Part shown: in pieces, positions 26,160-34,760 of the stretch | Position numbering within the stretch: position 1 is the first letter of the stretch | Layout of the letters: each line of letters begins with the position of its first letter | Assembly (NCBI GenBank): GCA_025996895.1 | Contig: BNTW01000016.1 | Location: 1 to 40,871 of the forward strand | DNA length: 40,871 nt | Reading direction: 5' to 3' | From: Bacteroidia bacterium | Lineage (GTDB): Bacteria; Bacteroidota; Bacteroidia; Bacteroidales; Azobacteroidaceae | Translations under genes and position numbers: made by a program | The notes under the pieces: generated by a model | Told to the model about the DNA's origin: nothing | What the model saw: the letters and a program-made list of their open reading frames with translations, nothing else | The model's database searches: none

Positions 26160-27227
26160 ATGAAAAAAAATGTTTTTGTATTGGTTGCAATTAGCTTGTT
26201 AATAGCATCTTGCGGAAAAAAAGAAGTGGCGGAAACAGCGACCGAATCGGGTTTGCTTCCCTCCAAATTTGAATATGTGACGGAAAAAGGCGATACCAAT
26301 CATTTGTATGTGATGAAAAATGCTGACGGAATGGAAGTTACGGTCATCAATATCGGCGCGCGCATTGTGTCGCTGATAGTTCCCGATAACGGCGGTACCA
26401 TGCGAAATGTGGTGTTGGGATATGACAGCATTCAGCCTTATTTGCAGTTGAAAGATTATTACGGCGCGATTGTTGGCCGTTATGCCAATCGCATTGCCGA
26501 CGGGACGTTTGTGTTAGACCGCGTTACACACCGTGTGCGCCAAAATGAAGGTAAAAATCTCTTGCATGGTGGCCCGAACGGTTTTAGTACGCGCTTTTTT
26601 ACGATTGAACAACCCGACGAACAAACGTTGATTTGTTCCTATTTCTCGAAAGACGGCGAAGAAGGTTTTCCGGGTAATCTGAAATTGACGGTAACCTATA
26701 CGCTTCGCGACGATAATGCGTTGGAAGTCAATTACAAAGCGACGACCGACCGCGCAACGGTGCTGAACGTATCCAATCATGCGTATTTTAATTTGTCGGG
26801 CAAAGATGCTACCGTAACCGCCGACCATTTGTTGTATATCAACGCAGCTCAATACACGCCGACCCGCGAAGATTTAATCCCGACCGGAAAAATTGAGAAA
26901 GTAAAAAATACTCCGCTGGATTACAGCAGTTTGGTTGCATTGAATACCGAGTATCCCTACGATTTGAATTATGTTTTAAATCACCCGGGCGAAATTGACA
27001 CGGTAGCAGCGAAAGTCGTAAGCATGTCGACCGGCATTGAAATGGATATTTATACGACTGAGCCGGGCATGCAATTTTATCTCGAACGCAAAACGCGCCC
27101 TTCGTTGGTGTTAGAGCCGCAACATTTTCCGGATTCGCCTAATCACCCCAATTTTCCTTCGACGATTTTGCGGGTGGATTCGGTCTTCAACAGCCAGACG
27201 ATTTATAAATTCGGCATATTGGAATAA
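26160..27227 (+). CDS. galM: Aldose 1-epimerase (mutarotase), lipoprotein form
   Basis: Interconverts alpha and beta anomers of aldoses. A 355 aa protein with a lipoprotein signal (VLVAISLLIASC then GKK), so it is exported, as is common for Bacteroidetes mutarotases that serve polysaccharide use. Family motifs are NIGARIVSLIVPD, YGAIVGRYANRIADG with the Asn/Arg pair, KNLLHGGPNGF with the first His, VSNHAYFNLSG with the catalytic His, and FCLEPQHFPDSPN-type VLEPQHFPDSPNHPNFP with the catalytic Glu. It lies between corA and murF-alr without a clear pathway link. Confidence 0.93.
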   Translation: MKKNVFVLVAISLLIASCGKKEVAETATESGLLPSKFEYVTEKGDTNHLYVMKNADGMEVTVINIGARIVSLIVPDNGGTMRNVVLGYDSIQPYLQLKDYYGAIVGRYANRIADGTFVLDRVTHRVRQNEGKNLLHGGPNGFSTRFFTIEQPDEQTLICSYFSKDGEEGFPGNLKLTVTYTLRDDNALEVNYKATTDRATVLNVSNHAYFNLSGKDATVTADHLLYINAAQYTPTREDLIPTGKIEKVKNTPLDYSSLVALNTEYPYDLNYVLNHPGEIDTVAAKVVSMSTGIEMDIYTTEPGMQFYLERKTRPSLVLEPQHFPDSPNHPNFPSTILRVDSVFNSQTIYKFGILE

Positions 27228-27232
27228 AAAAC

Positions 27233-29713
27233 ATGGACGGCAACATTCGCACAATCGCCTCAATCATTCAGGCCTGTCCTGCCGAATGGCGGGAAGCGGA
27301 AATCCGTATCTTATTGACAGACAGCCGGTCACTTTCTGAGCCGGCTGTTACGTTGTTTTTTGCGTTAAGCACCGAACACGGCGACGGACACCGCTACATT
27401 TTGGACTTGTATGAAAAAGGCGTGCGGAATTTTGTCGTACAGCACGATTTTCCGGGAAGCGACCGCATTCCCGAAGCCAACTGTTTGTGGGTAAAAGACA
27501 CCTTGCAAGCATTGCAGAACTTGGCGGCATTTCACCGGAAGCAGTTTCATATTCCAATTATCGGTATTACCGGAAGCAACGGAAAAACGATTGTGAAGGA
27601 ATGGTTATATCAATTATTGCACGACACTTATTCGATTGTGCGTTCGCCAAGAAGTTACAATTCGCAGACCGGCGTACCCTTATCGGTGTGGCAGTTGAAC
27701 GAGCAAACACAATTGGGGATTTTTGAAGCGGGCATTTCCTTGCCGAAAGAAATGGAACGCTTGGAAGCGATTATCCGGCCTACTATCGGGATTTTCACCA
27801 CTATCGGCGAAGCCCACCAAGAGAATTTTTACTCGCAGGAAGAAAAATGCTTGGAGAAATTGGTTTTATTCGAAGGAGTGGAAAAAATTATTTACAACGA
27901 AGACCAAAGGTTAGTCAAGTATTGCATGGAGAAAAAAGGCTTTTTAAACAAAACATTTTCCTGGTCAAAAAGCAATCCGTCTGCCGATTTGTATATTGAA
28001 AGTATCGAGAAAAACATAGACAAAACAGTTATTGGGTACACGGTGAACGGTACGCGGTGCACGATAAAAATTCCATTCACGGATGAGGCTTCCATTGAAA
28101 ACGCTATTCATTGTTTGGCATTAATTCTCTATCTCATAAATACTCCTCACTCTCAACTCTCAACTCTCCATTCTCAACTCTTTGAGCGTCTTGACCCCGT
28201 CGCGATGCGTCTGGACGTGAGCAAAGGCATTCAGGGCAATATTTTGATTAACGACACCTACAATTCCGACATCAATTCGTTGTTGATTGCATTGGATTTT
28301 ATGGCGCGCCGTTCGGCCGACAAGCAGTTGAAGCGGGTGCTTATTTTGTCGGACATTTTGCAGTCGGGGATGGTACCGGCATCATTTTACCGGAAAGTGG
28401 CGGAATTGGTACATCAAAAAGAAGTACAACATATTATAGGTATCGGGCCGAACTTACTGTCACATTCCAATTTGTTTTCGATGACCAAAGATTTTTTTCC
28501 GACGACGGAAAGTTTTCTGGATTCGGGCATTTGGCACAGTCTGAAAGATTCCATTATTCTAATCAAAGGCTCGCGGAAGTCGCGTTTCGAGCGAATTTCC
28601 GAGCAGTTGGAAGAAAAAGTACATCAAACGGTGCTGGAAGTGGATTTGGATGCGGTAATTCATAATCTCAAGTATTTCCGTTCCAAGTTGAAACCGGCAA
28701 CGAAAGTGATTTGCATGGTGAAAGCCTTCGGTTATGGTGTCGGCTCGTATGAGTTGGCAAAAACCTTACAGGAGCGTGGTGCGGATTATTTGGCGGTGGC
28801 GGTGGCCGACGAGGGTGCAGAGTTGCGCCGCGAAGGCATTACGATGCCTATTATGGTGATGAATCCCGAAGAACACGCTTTTAACACGCTGTTTGAATAC
28901 AATTTGGAACCGGAAATTTACAACATGAATTTGCTGGACGCGATGATACGCGAAACGCAGCGGCGCGGAATTTTGCGCTATCCGGTTCATATTAAATTAG
29001 ATACCGGCATGGCGCGTCTGGGTTTCGACGCAAAAGACATTCCGTTATTGGCTGAAAAGCTAACTATGCAGACCGGCGTGGTGGTCAAATCGGTGTTCTC
29101 GCATTTGGCGGGAAGCGATTCACCGTTGTTGGACGATTTTACGGAGAAACAAATCGCACAATTCACACACGAAGCCGACAAATTGGAACAATGGGTCGGT
29201 TATCCGTTAATGAAACATTTGCTTAATTCGGCAGGTATCGAACGTTTTCCCAAAGCACAATTGGATATGGTGCGTTTGGGAATTGGCTTGTACGGCATTT
29301 CGGCAGTCAATGCAAATGTGTTGAAACCGGTGGCGACTTTAAAAACGCGGATTTTGCAAATTCGCGAAGTGAAACAGGGCGATACGGTCGGCTACGGTCG
29401 GAAAGGCGTTTTGACGCGCGACTCGCGCATTGCCTGCTTGCCAATCGGTTATGCCGACGGATTAGACCGCCGTTTGGGCAACGGAAACGGTAAAGTATTG
29501 ATTGACGGAAAGTTGTGTCCTATTGTCGGAAATGTCTGCATGGATATTTGCATGGTCGATATTACGGATACCAAAGCGGAAGAAGGAAATGAGGCAATTA
29601 TTTTCGGTGAAGAAATCACGATCAGTGAATTGGCCGAAAAATTGCAAACCATTCCTTATGAGATACTTACATCTATCTCGCCACGAGTAAAACGAATTTA
29701 TTATAAAGAATAA
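27233..29713 (+). CDS. murF-alr: Bifunctional UDP-MurNAc-tripeptide:D-Ala-D-Ala ligase / alanine racemase
   Basis: A known Bacteroidetes fusion of 826 aa. Residues about 1-460 are MurF, which adds D-Ala-D-Ala to the cell-wall precursor: ATP loop GITGSNGKTIVKEW (about 111), NSQTGVPLSVWQL, FEAGISLPKEM and a C-terminal domain with ILINDTYNSD. Residues about 467-826 are alanine racemase, which supplies D-Ala: VDLDAVIHNLKYF, MVKAFGYGVGS with PLP Lys497, HIKLDTGMARLGF, MVRLGIGLYGIS and CLPIGYADGLDRR. Inside MurF, TPHSQLSTLHSQL (28142-28182) is the translation of a simple repeat and not part of the family. It starts 5 bp after galM. Confidence 0.95.
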   Translation: MDGNIRTIASIIQACPAEWREAEIRILLTDSRSLSEPAVTLFFALSTEHGDGHRYILDLYEKGVRNFVVQHDFPGSDRIPEANCLWVKDTLQALQNLAAFHRKQFHIPIIGITGSNGKTIVKEWLYQLLHDTYSIVRSPRSYNSQTGVPLSVWQLNEQTQLGIFEAGISLPKEMERLEAIIRPTIGIFTTIGEAHQENFYSQEEKCLEKLVLFEGVEKIIYNEDQRLVKYCMEKKGFLNKTFSWSKSNPSADLYIESIEKNIDKTVIGYTVNGTRCTIKIPFTDEASIENAIHCLALILYLINTPHSQLSTLHSQLFERLDPVAMRLDVSKGIQGNILINDTYNSDINSLLIALDFMARRSADKQLKRVLILSDILQSGMVPASFYRKVAELVHQKEVQHIIGIGPNLLSHSNLFSMTKDFFPTTESFLDSGIWHSLKDSIILIKGSRKSRFERISEQLEEKVHQTVLEVDLDAVIHNLKYFRSKLKPATKVICMVKAFGYGVGSYELAKTLQERGADYLAVAVADEGAELRREGITMPIMVMNPEEHAFNTLFEYNLEPEIYNMNLLDAMIRETQRRGILRYPVHIKLDTGMARLGFDAKDIPLLAEKLTMQTGVVVKSVFSHLAGSDSPLLDDFTEKQIAQFTHEADKLEQWVGYPLMKHLLNSAGIERFPKAQLDMVRLGIGLYGISAVNANVLKPVATLKTRILQIREVKQGDTVGYGRKGVLTRDSRIACLPIGYADGLDRRLGNGNGKVLIDGKLCPIVGNVCMDICMVDITDTKAEEGNEAIIFGEEITISELAEKLQTIPYEILTSISPRVKRIYYKE
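28142..28182 (+). repeat. CTCAACTCTC-type short tandem repeat inside murF
   Basis: Imperfect copies of CTCAACTCTC within 41 bp, read in frame as PHSQLSTLHSQL. It lies between the central ATPase region and the C-terminal MurF domain, where a surface loop is likely. Its composition (C/T only plus A) is unlike the rest of the gene. Confidence 0.75.
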
Positions 29714-29716
29714 AAT

Positions 29717-31210
29717 ATGTTACGGAAAGAATTACGTTCCCATCAGTGGAAAGCTTTTCGGAGAAATCCGATGTTTGAACGCAATCTCGGTGTGCGGATT
29801 TTTATGTACATCATGTTCACTTTTATGGCCTTGGAATTTTTGACATTCGGCTTTTTCCTCGATAAATTGTTGTTGAAAGCGGGGAATTATCAGTTGGCTA
29901 TTGACACCTTCAATTCCATTCTTCCCTATCTTTTGACAATGGATTTTTTGGTGAAATTTTTCTTCAAAACCAATCAATCTATGCAGATTGCGCCTTATCT
30001 GACGTTACCGGTTAAACGGAACAAACTGTTTGACTTCCTGTTGCGCAAAGAATTCACAAGCTTTTGGAATTTCTACTTTCTGTTTTTGGTCGTTCCTTTT
30101 GCGTTTAAGACGATTATGCCTTATTTCGGTTTTCCGGCTACAGTGTTATACATTTTGTTTTTCTACCTGTTGTGTATTGCTAACAGTCTGTTGGTCAATA
30201 TTGTTAATAACCTGATTAGCCGGAGTTTCTGGTATTATCTTCCGGGTGGAATTATTGTTACTTTGCCCTACTTCTTGCTTTTTGTATTAAAAATCGACTT
30301 GGGCGATTATTTTTTCCGATGGGGCGAATTATTTTTAAACTATCATCCGTTTGTGTATATCGGCTTTTTCGTGGTGTTTGCTGCCTTGTGGCTTATCAAC
30401 CGCCGGCAAATGCGGGAACGATTATATTTTGAATTACAAGGCGATAAAGTGGATAAGATTTCTTCATTTTCCAGTCTTTCGTTTCTCGATCGCTTCGGTG
30501 TGATTGGCGATTTTATCAATTTGGAACTAAAAATGATTTTGCGCTCTCCCCGCTTGAAACAACAAGTGCTGGTCGCCGGCGGCTTGGCTATCTGCTTGTT
30601 TTTCTATATGATTTATGCACCGAATAATAATCTTATCCGAAGCGGGCATTTTGTTTTCTATTTTTACGGAATATTTGCTATCGGACTGATGGGTATTATC
30701 ATGGGACAATATCTTTTCACCTCCGAATCTTCGTTTTTCGACGGATTATCTGCCCGCAAAGCGTCTATCTTCGACTTGTTGAAAAGCAAATATATCTTTT
30801 ATTCGTCTTATTCGTTGTTGGTAACACTTTTATTGCTCGTTCCCGCTTTTCAAGGAAAAATCAGCGGTTTCCTGTTAATTTCCCTGTTTTTTTATACTAT
30901 CGGGCCGATTTATTTCCTGATTTTTCAAAATGCGGTGTATAATAAAACCTATTTAGACTTGTTTGACAAAGGCATGATGAATTGGAAGGGACAATCGGGC
31001 AGTATGGTGATGGTAACGATGATTACCATGTTTGTGCCGGTCATTTTGATGTTGATAATCAATGCTATTTGTGGAGAAACAATCACTTGCTGGTTTATGT
31101 TGATTGTCGGATTGATCTTTACACTCACCTCGCAATATTGGCTGAAAGGAATTTACAAGCGTTTTTTGAAACGCAGATATAAAAATATGGAAGGCTTTCG
31201 GGCGAGTTGA
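29717..31210 (+). CDS. DUF5687 membrane protein, ABC-type permease
   Basis: A 497 aa membrane protein with about ten to twelve hydrophobic stretches (for example FMYIMFTFMALEFLTFGFF, FFVVFAALWLI, LAICLFFYMIYA, MVTMITMFVPVILMLIINA). It matches the Bacteroidetes DUF5687 family, which is encoded next to an ABC ATPase, as here (next gene after 47 bp). The N-terminus MLRKELRSHQWKAFRRNPMF is typical. It probably forms the membrane part of an exporter with the following ATPase. The substrate is unknown. It starts 3 bp after murF-alr. Confidence 0.85.
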   Translation: MLRKELRSHQWKAFRRNPMFERNLGVRIFMYIMFTFMALEFLTFGFFLDKLLLKAGNYQLAIDTFNSILPYLLTMDFLVKFFFKTNQSMQIAPYLTLPVKRNKLFDFLLRKEFTSFWNFYFLFLVVPFAFKTIMPYFGFPATVLYILFFYLLCIANSLLVNIVNNLISRSFWYYLPGGIIVTLPYFLLFVLKIDLGDYFFRWGELFLNYHPFVYIGFFVVFAALWLINRRQMRERLYFELQGDKVDKISSFSSLSFLDRFGVIGDFINLELKMILRSPRLKQQVLVAGGLAICLFFYMIYAPNNNLIRSGHFVFYFYGIFAIGLMGIIMGQYLFTSESSFFDGLSARKASIFDLLKSKYIFYSSYSLLVTLLLLVPAFQGKISGFLLISLFFYTIGPIYFLIFQNAVYNKTYLDLFDKGMMNWKGQSGSMVMVTMITMFVPVILMLIINAICGETITCWFMLIVGLIFTLTSQYWLKGIYKRFLKRRYKNMEGFRAS

Positions 31211-31257
31211 GAGGTGTGTCACCGCAATCTCCTGAAAAAAATATAAATAAAATAATC

Positions 31258-31980
31258 ATGGAAATACAAGTTAAAAATTTGGTAAAACGTTTCGGGGACA
31301 AAACCGTGTTGGATATTCCCGAATTGGAGATAAAAAAAGGAACGTTGCTCGGTTTGGTCGGTAATAATGGTGCGGGCAAAACAACGCTTTTCCGATTGAT
31401 TTTGGATTTGCTGAAAGCAGAAGAAGGTTTTATTTTGAGCAATGGGGTCGATGTCAGCAAGTCGGAAGATTGGAAAATCTACACCGGCGCGTTTATTGAC
31501 AATCGCTTTTTAATCGAGTTTCTGACACCCGAAGAATATTTTTATTTCGTGGGCGAAACGTATGGATTGAATAAGAACGTTGTTGATGAACGCCTGCAAA
31601 CGTTCGGACGCTTTATGAACGAGGAAATTTTGGGACAGAAAAAATACATCCGCAATTTTTCGGCCGGCAACAAACAGAAAATCGGAATTATCGCCGCCAT
31701 GATGATACAACCCGAAGTCTTGATTTTGGATGAGCCGTTTAATTTCCTCGACCCTTCTTCGCAAATCGAAATCCGCAATATGATTTTAAAGCTGAATAAG
31801 GAAAATCAAACAACGGTACTGATTTCCAGCCATAATTTGAATTATACGACGGAAATTTCCGACCGTGTGGTACTGCTGGAAAAAGGCGTTGTCCTGAAAG
31901 ACCGGGAAAATTCGCTCGAAGCGATTGCGGAATTGAACGATTATTTTGTTCAAAAAGCCGGTTATGAAACGGCCGAGTAA
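31258..31980 (+). CDS. ABC transporter ATP-binding protein
   Basis: A 241 aa ATPase. Walker A GLVGNNGAGKTTLFRLILDL (residue about 31), signature FSAGNKQKIGIIAAMM (a variant of LSGGQ), Walker B VLILDEPFNFLDPSS, and the switch His in VLISSHNL. It works with the DUF5687 permease directly upstream. The frame is open back to a TTG at 31207, but ATG 31258 (MEIQVKNLVKRFG) is the normal family start. The 3' end overlaps the DUF1460 gene by 17 bp. Confidence 0.93.
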   Translation: MEIQVKNLVKRFGDKTVLDIPELEIKKGTLLGLVGNNGAGKTTLFRLILDLLKAEEGFILSNGVDVSKSEDWKIYTGAFIDNRFLIEFLTPEEYFYFVGETYGLNKNVVDERLQTFGRFMNEEILGQKKYIRNFSAGNKQKIGIIAAMMIQPEVLILDEPFNFLDPSSQIEIRNMILKLNKENQTTVLISSHNLNYTTEISDRVVLLEKGVVLKDRENSLEAIAELNDYFVQKAGYETAE

Positions 31981-32791
31981 AATAGGACTCTTTTTTTGCC
32001 TGCTGGGATGTGTGGGGGTAACATCGGCACAATCCGATTCCATTCAGGTTGCGCCCAACGAATTGCTGGTGAAGGCGGCTTTGTCTTTGTTGGACACACC
32101 CTATCAGGCGAATACATTGGAAGTGAATGACGAGGAACAGTTGGTGGTCAATCTGCAGGCGGTCGATTGCATGACGTTTGTGGAATATTGCCTGGCGTTG
32201 AGCCGTGCAGCACAATATGCTACTTCCGGCGAAGATTATTTTATTCGCGAATTGCGATACATTCGTTATCGAGGCGGAATCATCGACAACTACACCTCCC
32301 GCCTGCATTATACGATTGATTGGATTACCGACAATATAAATAAAGGAGTGATTGAAGATTTGACACATGCGCTGGGTGGTAAAAAATATCAACAGCCGGT
32401 CAGTTTTATGTCTTCGCACCCCGAATTGTATCCTGCTTTGCGGAAAAATCCGCAAGACGTGGAAGCCATGAAGCAAATCGAGCAGGCAATAAACACCCGG
32501 CATACTTATTATTATATACCCACTCATGAAATTCGGGAAAAACAATCCCTAATCAAAAGCGGGGATATTATTTGTTTTACGACCAACCATGCCGGATTGG
32601 ATATTTCTCACGTTGGTATTGCCTATTGGAATAAAGGACAATTAACGTTCATTCATGCCTCGTCCGTGCAGAAAAAAGTCATTATCAATCCCGAAGCGTT
32701 GGCAGACTATTGCGTGAAAATCAAAAACAACACCGGAATTATGGTGTTGCGTGTGTTAGTCGTCAATCACGAAAACGGAGTGTCCGAGTGA
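31964..32791 (+). CDS. DUF1460 (N-acetylmuramoyl-L-alanine amidase-like) exported protein
   Basis: A product of about 276 aa with a signal peptide (IGLFFCLLGCVGVTSAQS). DUF1460 proteins have an NlpC/P60-like papain fold. The putative catalytic Cys is in QAVDCMTFVEYCLALSR, and a His is seen in LDISHVGIAYW, then FIHASS. It likely acts on peptidoglycan fragments in the periplasm. ATG 31964 is chosen; the upstream TTG frame adds only MFKKPV. It is probably cotranscribed with the ABC genes, and its 3' end overlaps the convergent osmC-type gene by 29 bp. Confidence 0.85.
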   Translation: MKRPSKIGLFFCLLGCVGVTSAQSDSIQVAPNELLVKAALSLLDTPYQANTLEVNDEEQLVVNLQAVDCMTFVEYCLALSRAAQYATSGEDYFIRELRYIRYRGGIIDNYTSRLHYTIDWITDNINKGVIEDLTHALGGKKYQQPVSFMSSHPELYPALRKNPQDVEAMKQIEQAINTRHTYYYIPTHEIREKQSLIKSGDIICFTTNHAGLDISHVGIAYWNKGQLTFIHASSVQKKVIINPEALADYCVKIKNNTGIMVLRVLVVNHENGVSE

Positions 32792-33173
32792 TTTTGATTT
32801 CGGGCGATACGCTATTGGCCACCGGACAGCCTTTAATCGCGCCTTCAATGATTTTGCGTTCTTTGTCACTATAATTATTGTGCGGAAAAGTGAAATCGAC
32901 AATCAGTTCGACAATCCGGCGAGGATTTTCGCCCATTACCTTGCTTGTTTCTACCGTCGTTCCGTCGATATTAAAGCCGTGCGTTTGCGTGGCAATTCCG
33001 ATAATTGTCAATGCACAGCTGGCGTAAGAAGCTGCAAATAAGTCGGTTGGAGAAAAAGCCTGTCCTCTTCCATGATTATCTGCCGGCGCATCAGTGATGA
33101 TTTTTGCACCCGATTGCAGATGTTCGGCTTCTGTGCGGAGACTACCCAGATAAATTGTTTTTACTGTTGCCAT
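32763..33173 (-). CDS. OsmC/Ohr-family peroxide-reducing protein
   Basis: A 136 aa cytoplasmic protein. The two redox Cys are in AASYASCALTIIGIA and IKGCPVANSVS, which match the OsmC fold that reduces organic hydroperoxides. The frame is open to 33257, but the added N-terminus (MFFYIYPQISCFF...) is AT-rich intergenic sequence. ATG 33173 (MATVKTIYLGSLRTEAEH) is the family start and has a -7 box upstream. It is convergent and overlapping with the DUF1460 gene. Confidence 0.9.
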   Translation of the reverse strand: MATVKTIYLGSLRTEAEHLQSGAKIITDAPADNHGRGQAFSPTDLFAASYASCALTIIGIATQTHGFNIDGTTVETSKVMGENPRRIVELIVDFTFPHNNYSDKERKIIEGAIKGCPVANSVSPEIKITRTLRFRD

Positions 33174-33208
33174 ATTAATATAAAATATAAAAAATGAATA
33201 TTCAGGTA

Positions 33209-33216
33209 CAAAAGTA
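33209..33216 (-). promoter_or_regulatory. -7 box of the osmC-type gene
   Basis: The minus strand reads TACTTTTG (TAnnTTTG), 36 bp before the ATG at 33173. Confidence 0.5.
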
Positions 33217-33266
33217 GAAAAAAAACAAGAAATTTGGGGGTAAATGTAAAAAAACATCGGTTTTTA

Positions 33267-33297
33267 TTTGTAGTTATCGTAAAAATAGCTAATTTTG
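33267..33297 (+). promoter_or_regulatory. Promoter of the second OmpA-family gene (full consensus)
   Basis: TTTG (33267-33270), exactly 19 bp, then TAATTTTG (33290-33297). This is the textbook Bacteroidetes promoter and the best in the window. The start of transcription would be near 33304, giving a leader of about 70 nt before the ATG at 33374, as expected for a highly made outer membrane protein. Confidence 0.8.
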
Positions 33298-33373
33298 GCG
33301 CGGATTTTGATGTGAAAGGGAGAAAAAAAGAAGTTTAATCAGTAATAATAAAAACATCTTTAATACAAAAAAA

Positions 33374-34657
33374 ATGAAAAATTTATTCTTAACAGCAGTT
33401 TTTCTGCTATCGACGTTATGCGTAAGCGCACAAAAAGAGTTATCGGTTGAAAGTCAATATCCCGGTAACGAAAGTGCAGCAAAAGTATTTTTGAATGCTT
33501 CTGCCAAACAATCGGCTGAAAGATCAGCCCTTCGTACTACTTGGTTAGCTAATCGTCCGCAAGACAATTGGTTTATTTCTGTGAAAGCCGGTATCGGTGG
33601 TATTTTTAACACAACGGATGGTGTTTCCGATCTTCCTTCGTTCAAAAAACCGTGGGATTGGTTTGATTCAGACAAAAGAGAAGGTGATCTTTTCTGGCGT
33701 CCGGCTGCAGCTATCAACGTAGGTAAATGGTTCTCTCCGGTTTGGGGTCTCCGTTTGGATGCCGATTTGGGAGATGTAACAAGTTTCAACCAAAATAAAG
33801 CTATCGTCAATAATCGTTATTGGGCACTGACAGGTAACTTTTTGATCAATGTGAAAGAGTTATTTTTAGGTTACAATCCTAACAGTTTTTTCAATCCGGT
33901 ACTTTATTTAGGTATGGGTGCAATTCATAGCAACAAGCCTGACCAATCTAAAAATTACAGCGATTGGAACCCTTTCAATAAAGATGGTAAATTTGACATA
34001 ACGGAAAAATTAGGTTTGCAATTGAATTTCCGTTTGAGCAGATCAGTTGATTTCTTCTTGGATGGCAGCGCATGGCTCGTTCCTGCTGATTTCATTCCTA
34101 CTCCTGGTCTCTTAGTTGCAAGTTCGAATGCTATTTTTAATGGTGAAGTAGGTTTTACTTACAAATTCAATTTCCGCAACTTCATCAAAGCTCCTTTGTA
34201 TGATCCGGCAGAAATCGATGCTTTATTGCGTGAAATCAATGAATTGCGCAACCGTCCGGCAACTGTATGTCCTCCGGCTCCCGTATGTCCTCCGGTTCCT
34301 GTATGCCCTCCGACAACTGAAACAAAAGCAGAAGTTACCACTGAATTAGCTCCGGTATTCTTTGCTATCAATAGTGCAGTCGTTCGCGACAGTGAATTAT
34401 TGAAAGTGACGAAAGCGGCTGAATATTTGGCAAGCAATCCAGGTTCAAAAATAATCTTGAAAAGCTATTCCGACAAGAAAACCGGAACTCCGGCTTACAA
34501 CTTGGCATTGTCTAAAAAACGTGGAAACGCAGTAGCTGATGTGTTGGTTAAAAAATTCGGTATTGACAAAAAACGTATCACGTTGGATGCTCGTGGCGAC
34601 AAAGAACAACCTTTTCCTAATAACGATCAAAATCGTGTAACCATCTTTGTAAAATAA
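33374..34657 (+). CDS. OmpA-family outer membrane protein (Pgm6/7-like), paralogue 2
   Basis: A protein of 427 aa related throughout to the one at 16220: the same signal (MKNLFLTAVFLLSTLCVSAQ), LSVESQYPG, TTWLANRPQDNWFISV, GKWFSPVWGLRLDAD, LQLNFRLSRSVDFFLDGSA and YDPAEIDALLREINELRNRP. The linker is a triple CPP repeat (CPPAPVCPPVPVCPP), more regular than in paralogue 1, so cross-linking through Cys is likely. The OmpA-like domain follows (FFAINSAVVRDSELLKVTKA, LSKKRGNAVADVLVKKFGI, NDQNRVTIFVK). It has a strong promoter and a strong terminator, so it is a single-gene unit. The two paralogues may form mixed oligomers as Pgm6/7 do. Confidence 0.93.
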   Translation: MKNLFLTAVFLLSTLCVSAQKELSVESQYPGNESAAKVFLNASAKQSAERSALRTTWLANRPQDNWFISVKAGIGGIFNTTDGVSDLPSFKKPWDWFDSDKREGDLFWRPAAAINVGKWFSPVWGLRLDADLGDVTSFNQNKAIVNNRYWALTGNFLINVKELFLGYNPNSFFNPVLYLGMGAIHSNKPDQSKNYSDWNPFNKDGKFDITEKLGLQLNFRLSRSVDFFLDGSAWLVPADFIPTPGLLVASSNAIFNGEVGFTYKFNFRNFIKAPLYDPAEIDALLREINELRNRPATVCPPAPVCPPVPVCPPTTETKAEVTTELAPVFFAINSAVVRDSELLKVTKAAEYLASNPGSKIILKSYSDKKTGTPAYNLALSKKRGNAVADVLVKKFGIDKKRITLDARGDKEQPFPNNDQNRVTIFVK

Positions 34658-34679
34658 AAACGACAAAGTAATATAAATG

Positions 34680-34721
34680 TAAAAAGTTCGCATTTGTTCA
34701 TTCAAGTGTGAACTTTTTTTA
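34680..34721 (+). terminator. Intrinsic terminator after the second OmpA gene
   Basis: AAAAAGTTC (34681-34689) pairs with GAACTTTTT (34710-34718), followed by further T. It lies about 23 bp after the stop codon. Confidence 0.8.
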
Positions 34722-34722
34722 T

Positions 34723-34730
34723 TACCTTTG
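34723..34730 (+). promoter_or_regulatory. -7 box of the ugd-wza-wzz operon
   Basis: TACCTTTG (TAnnTTTG), immediately after the terminator and 38 bp before the ATG at 34761. The TTG that could start a longer ugd frame (34728) overlaps this box. Confidence 0.55.
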
Positions 34731-34760
34731 TCCATTCATAACAAAAGTAAGACACAAAAA

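Noticed and set aside
28142..28182. Frameshift or assembly error in murF
   Set aside because: The frame is intact on both sides and the repeat adds a whole number of codons.
31739..32545. Open frame of 268 codons on the minus strand
   Set aside because: It lies antisense to the ABC ATPase and DUF1460 genes, has no recognisable motif, and its composition follows the complementary codons.
34728..34760. Longer ugd start at TTG
   Set aside because: It overlaps the -7 box TACCTTTG; the family start MNIAIVGTGYVG is at 34761.
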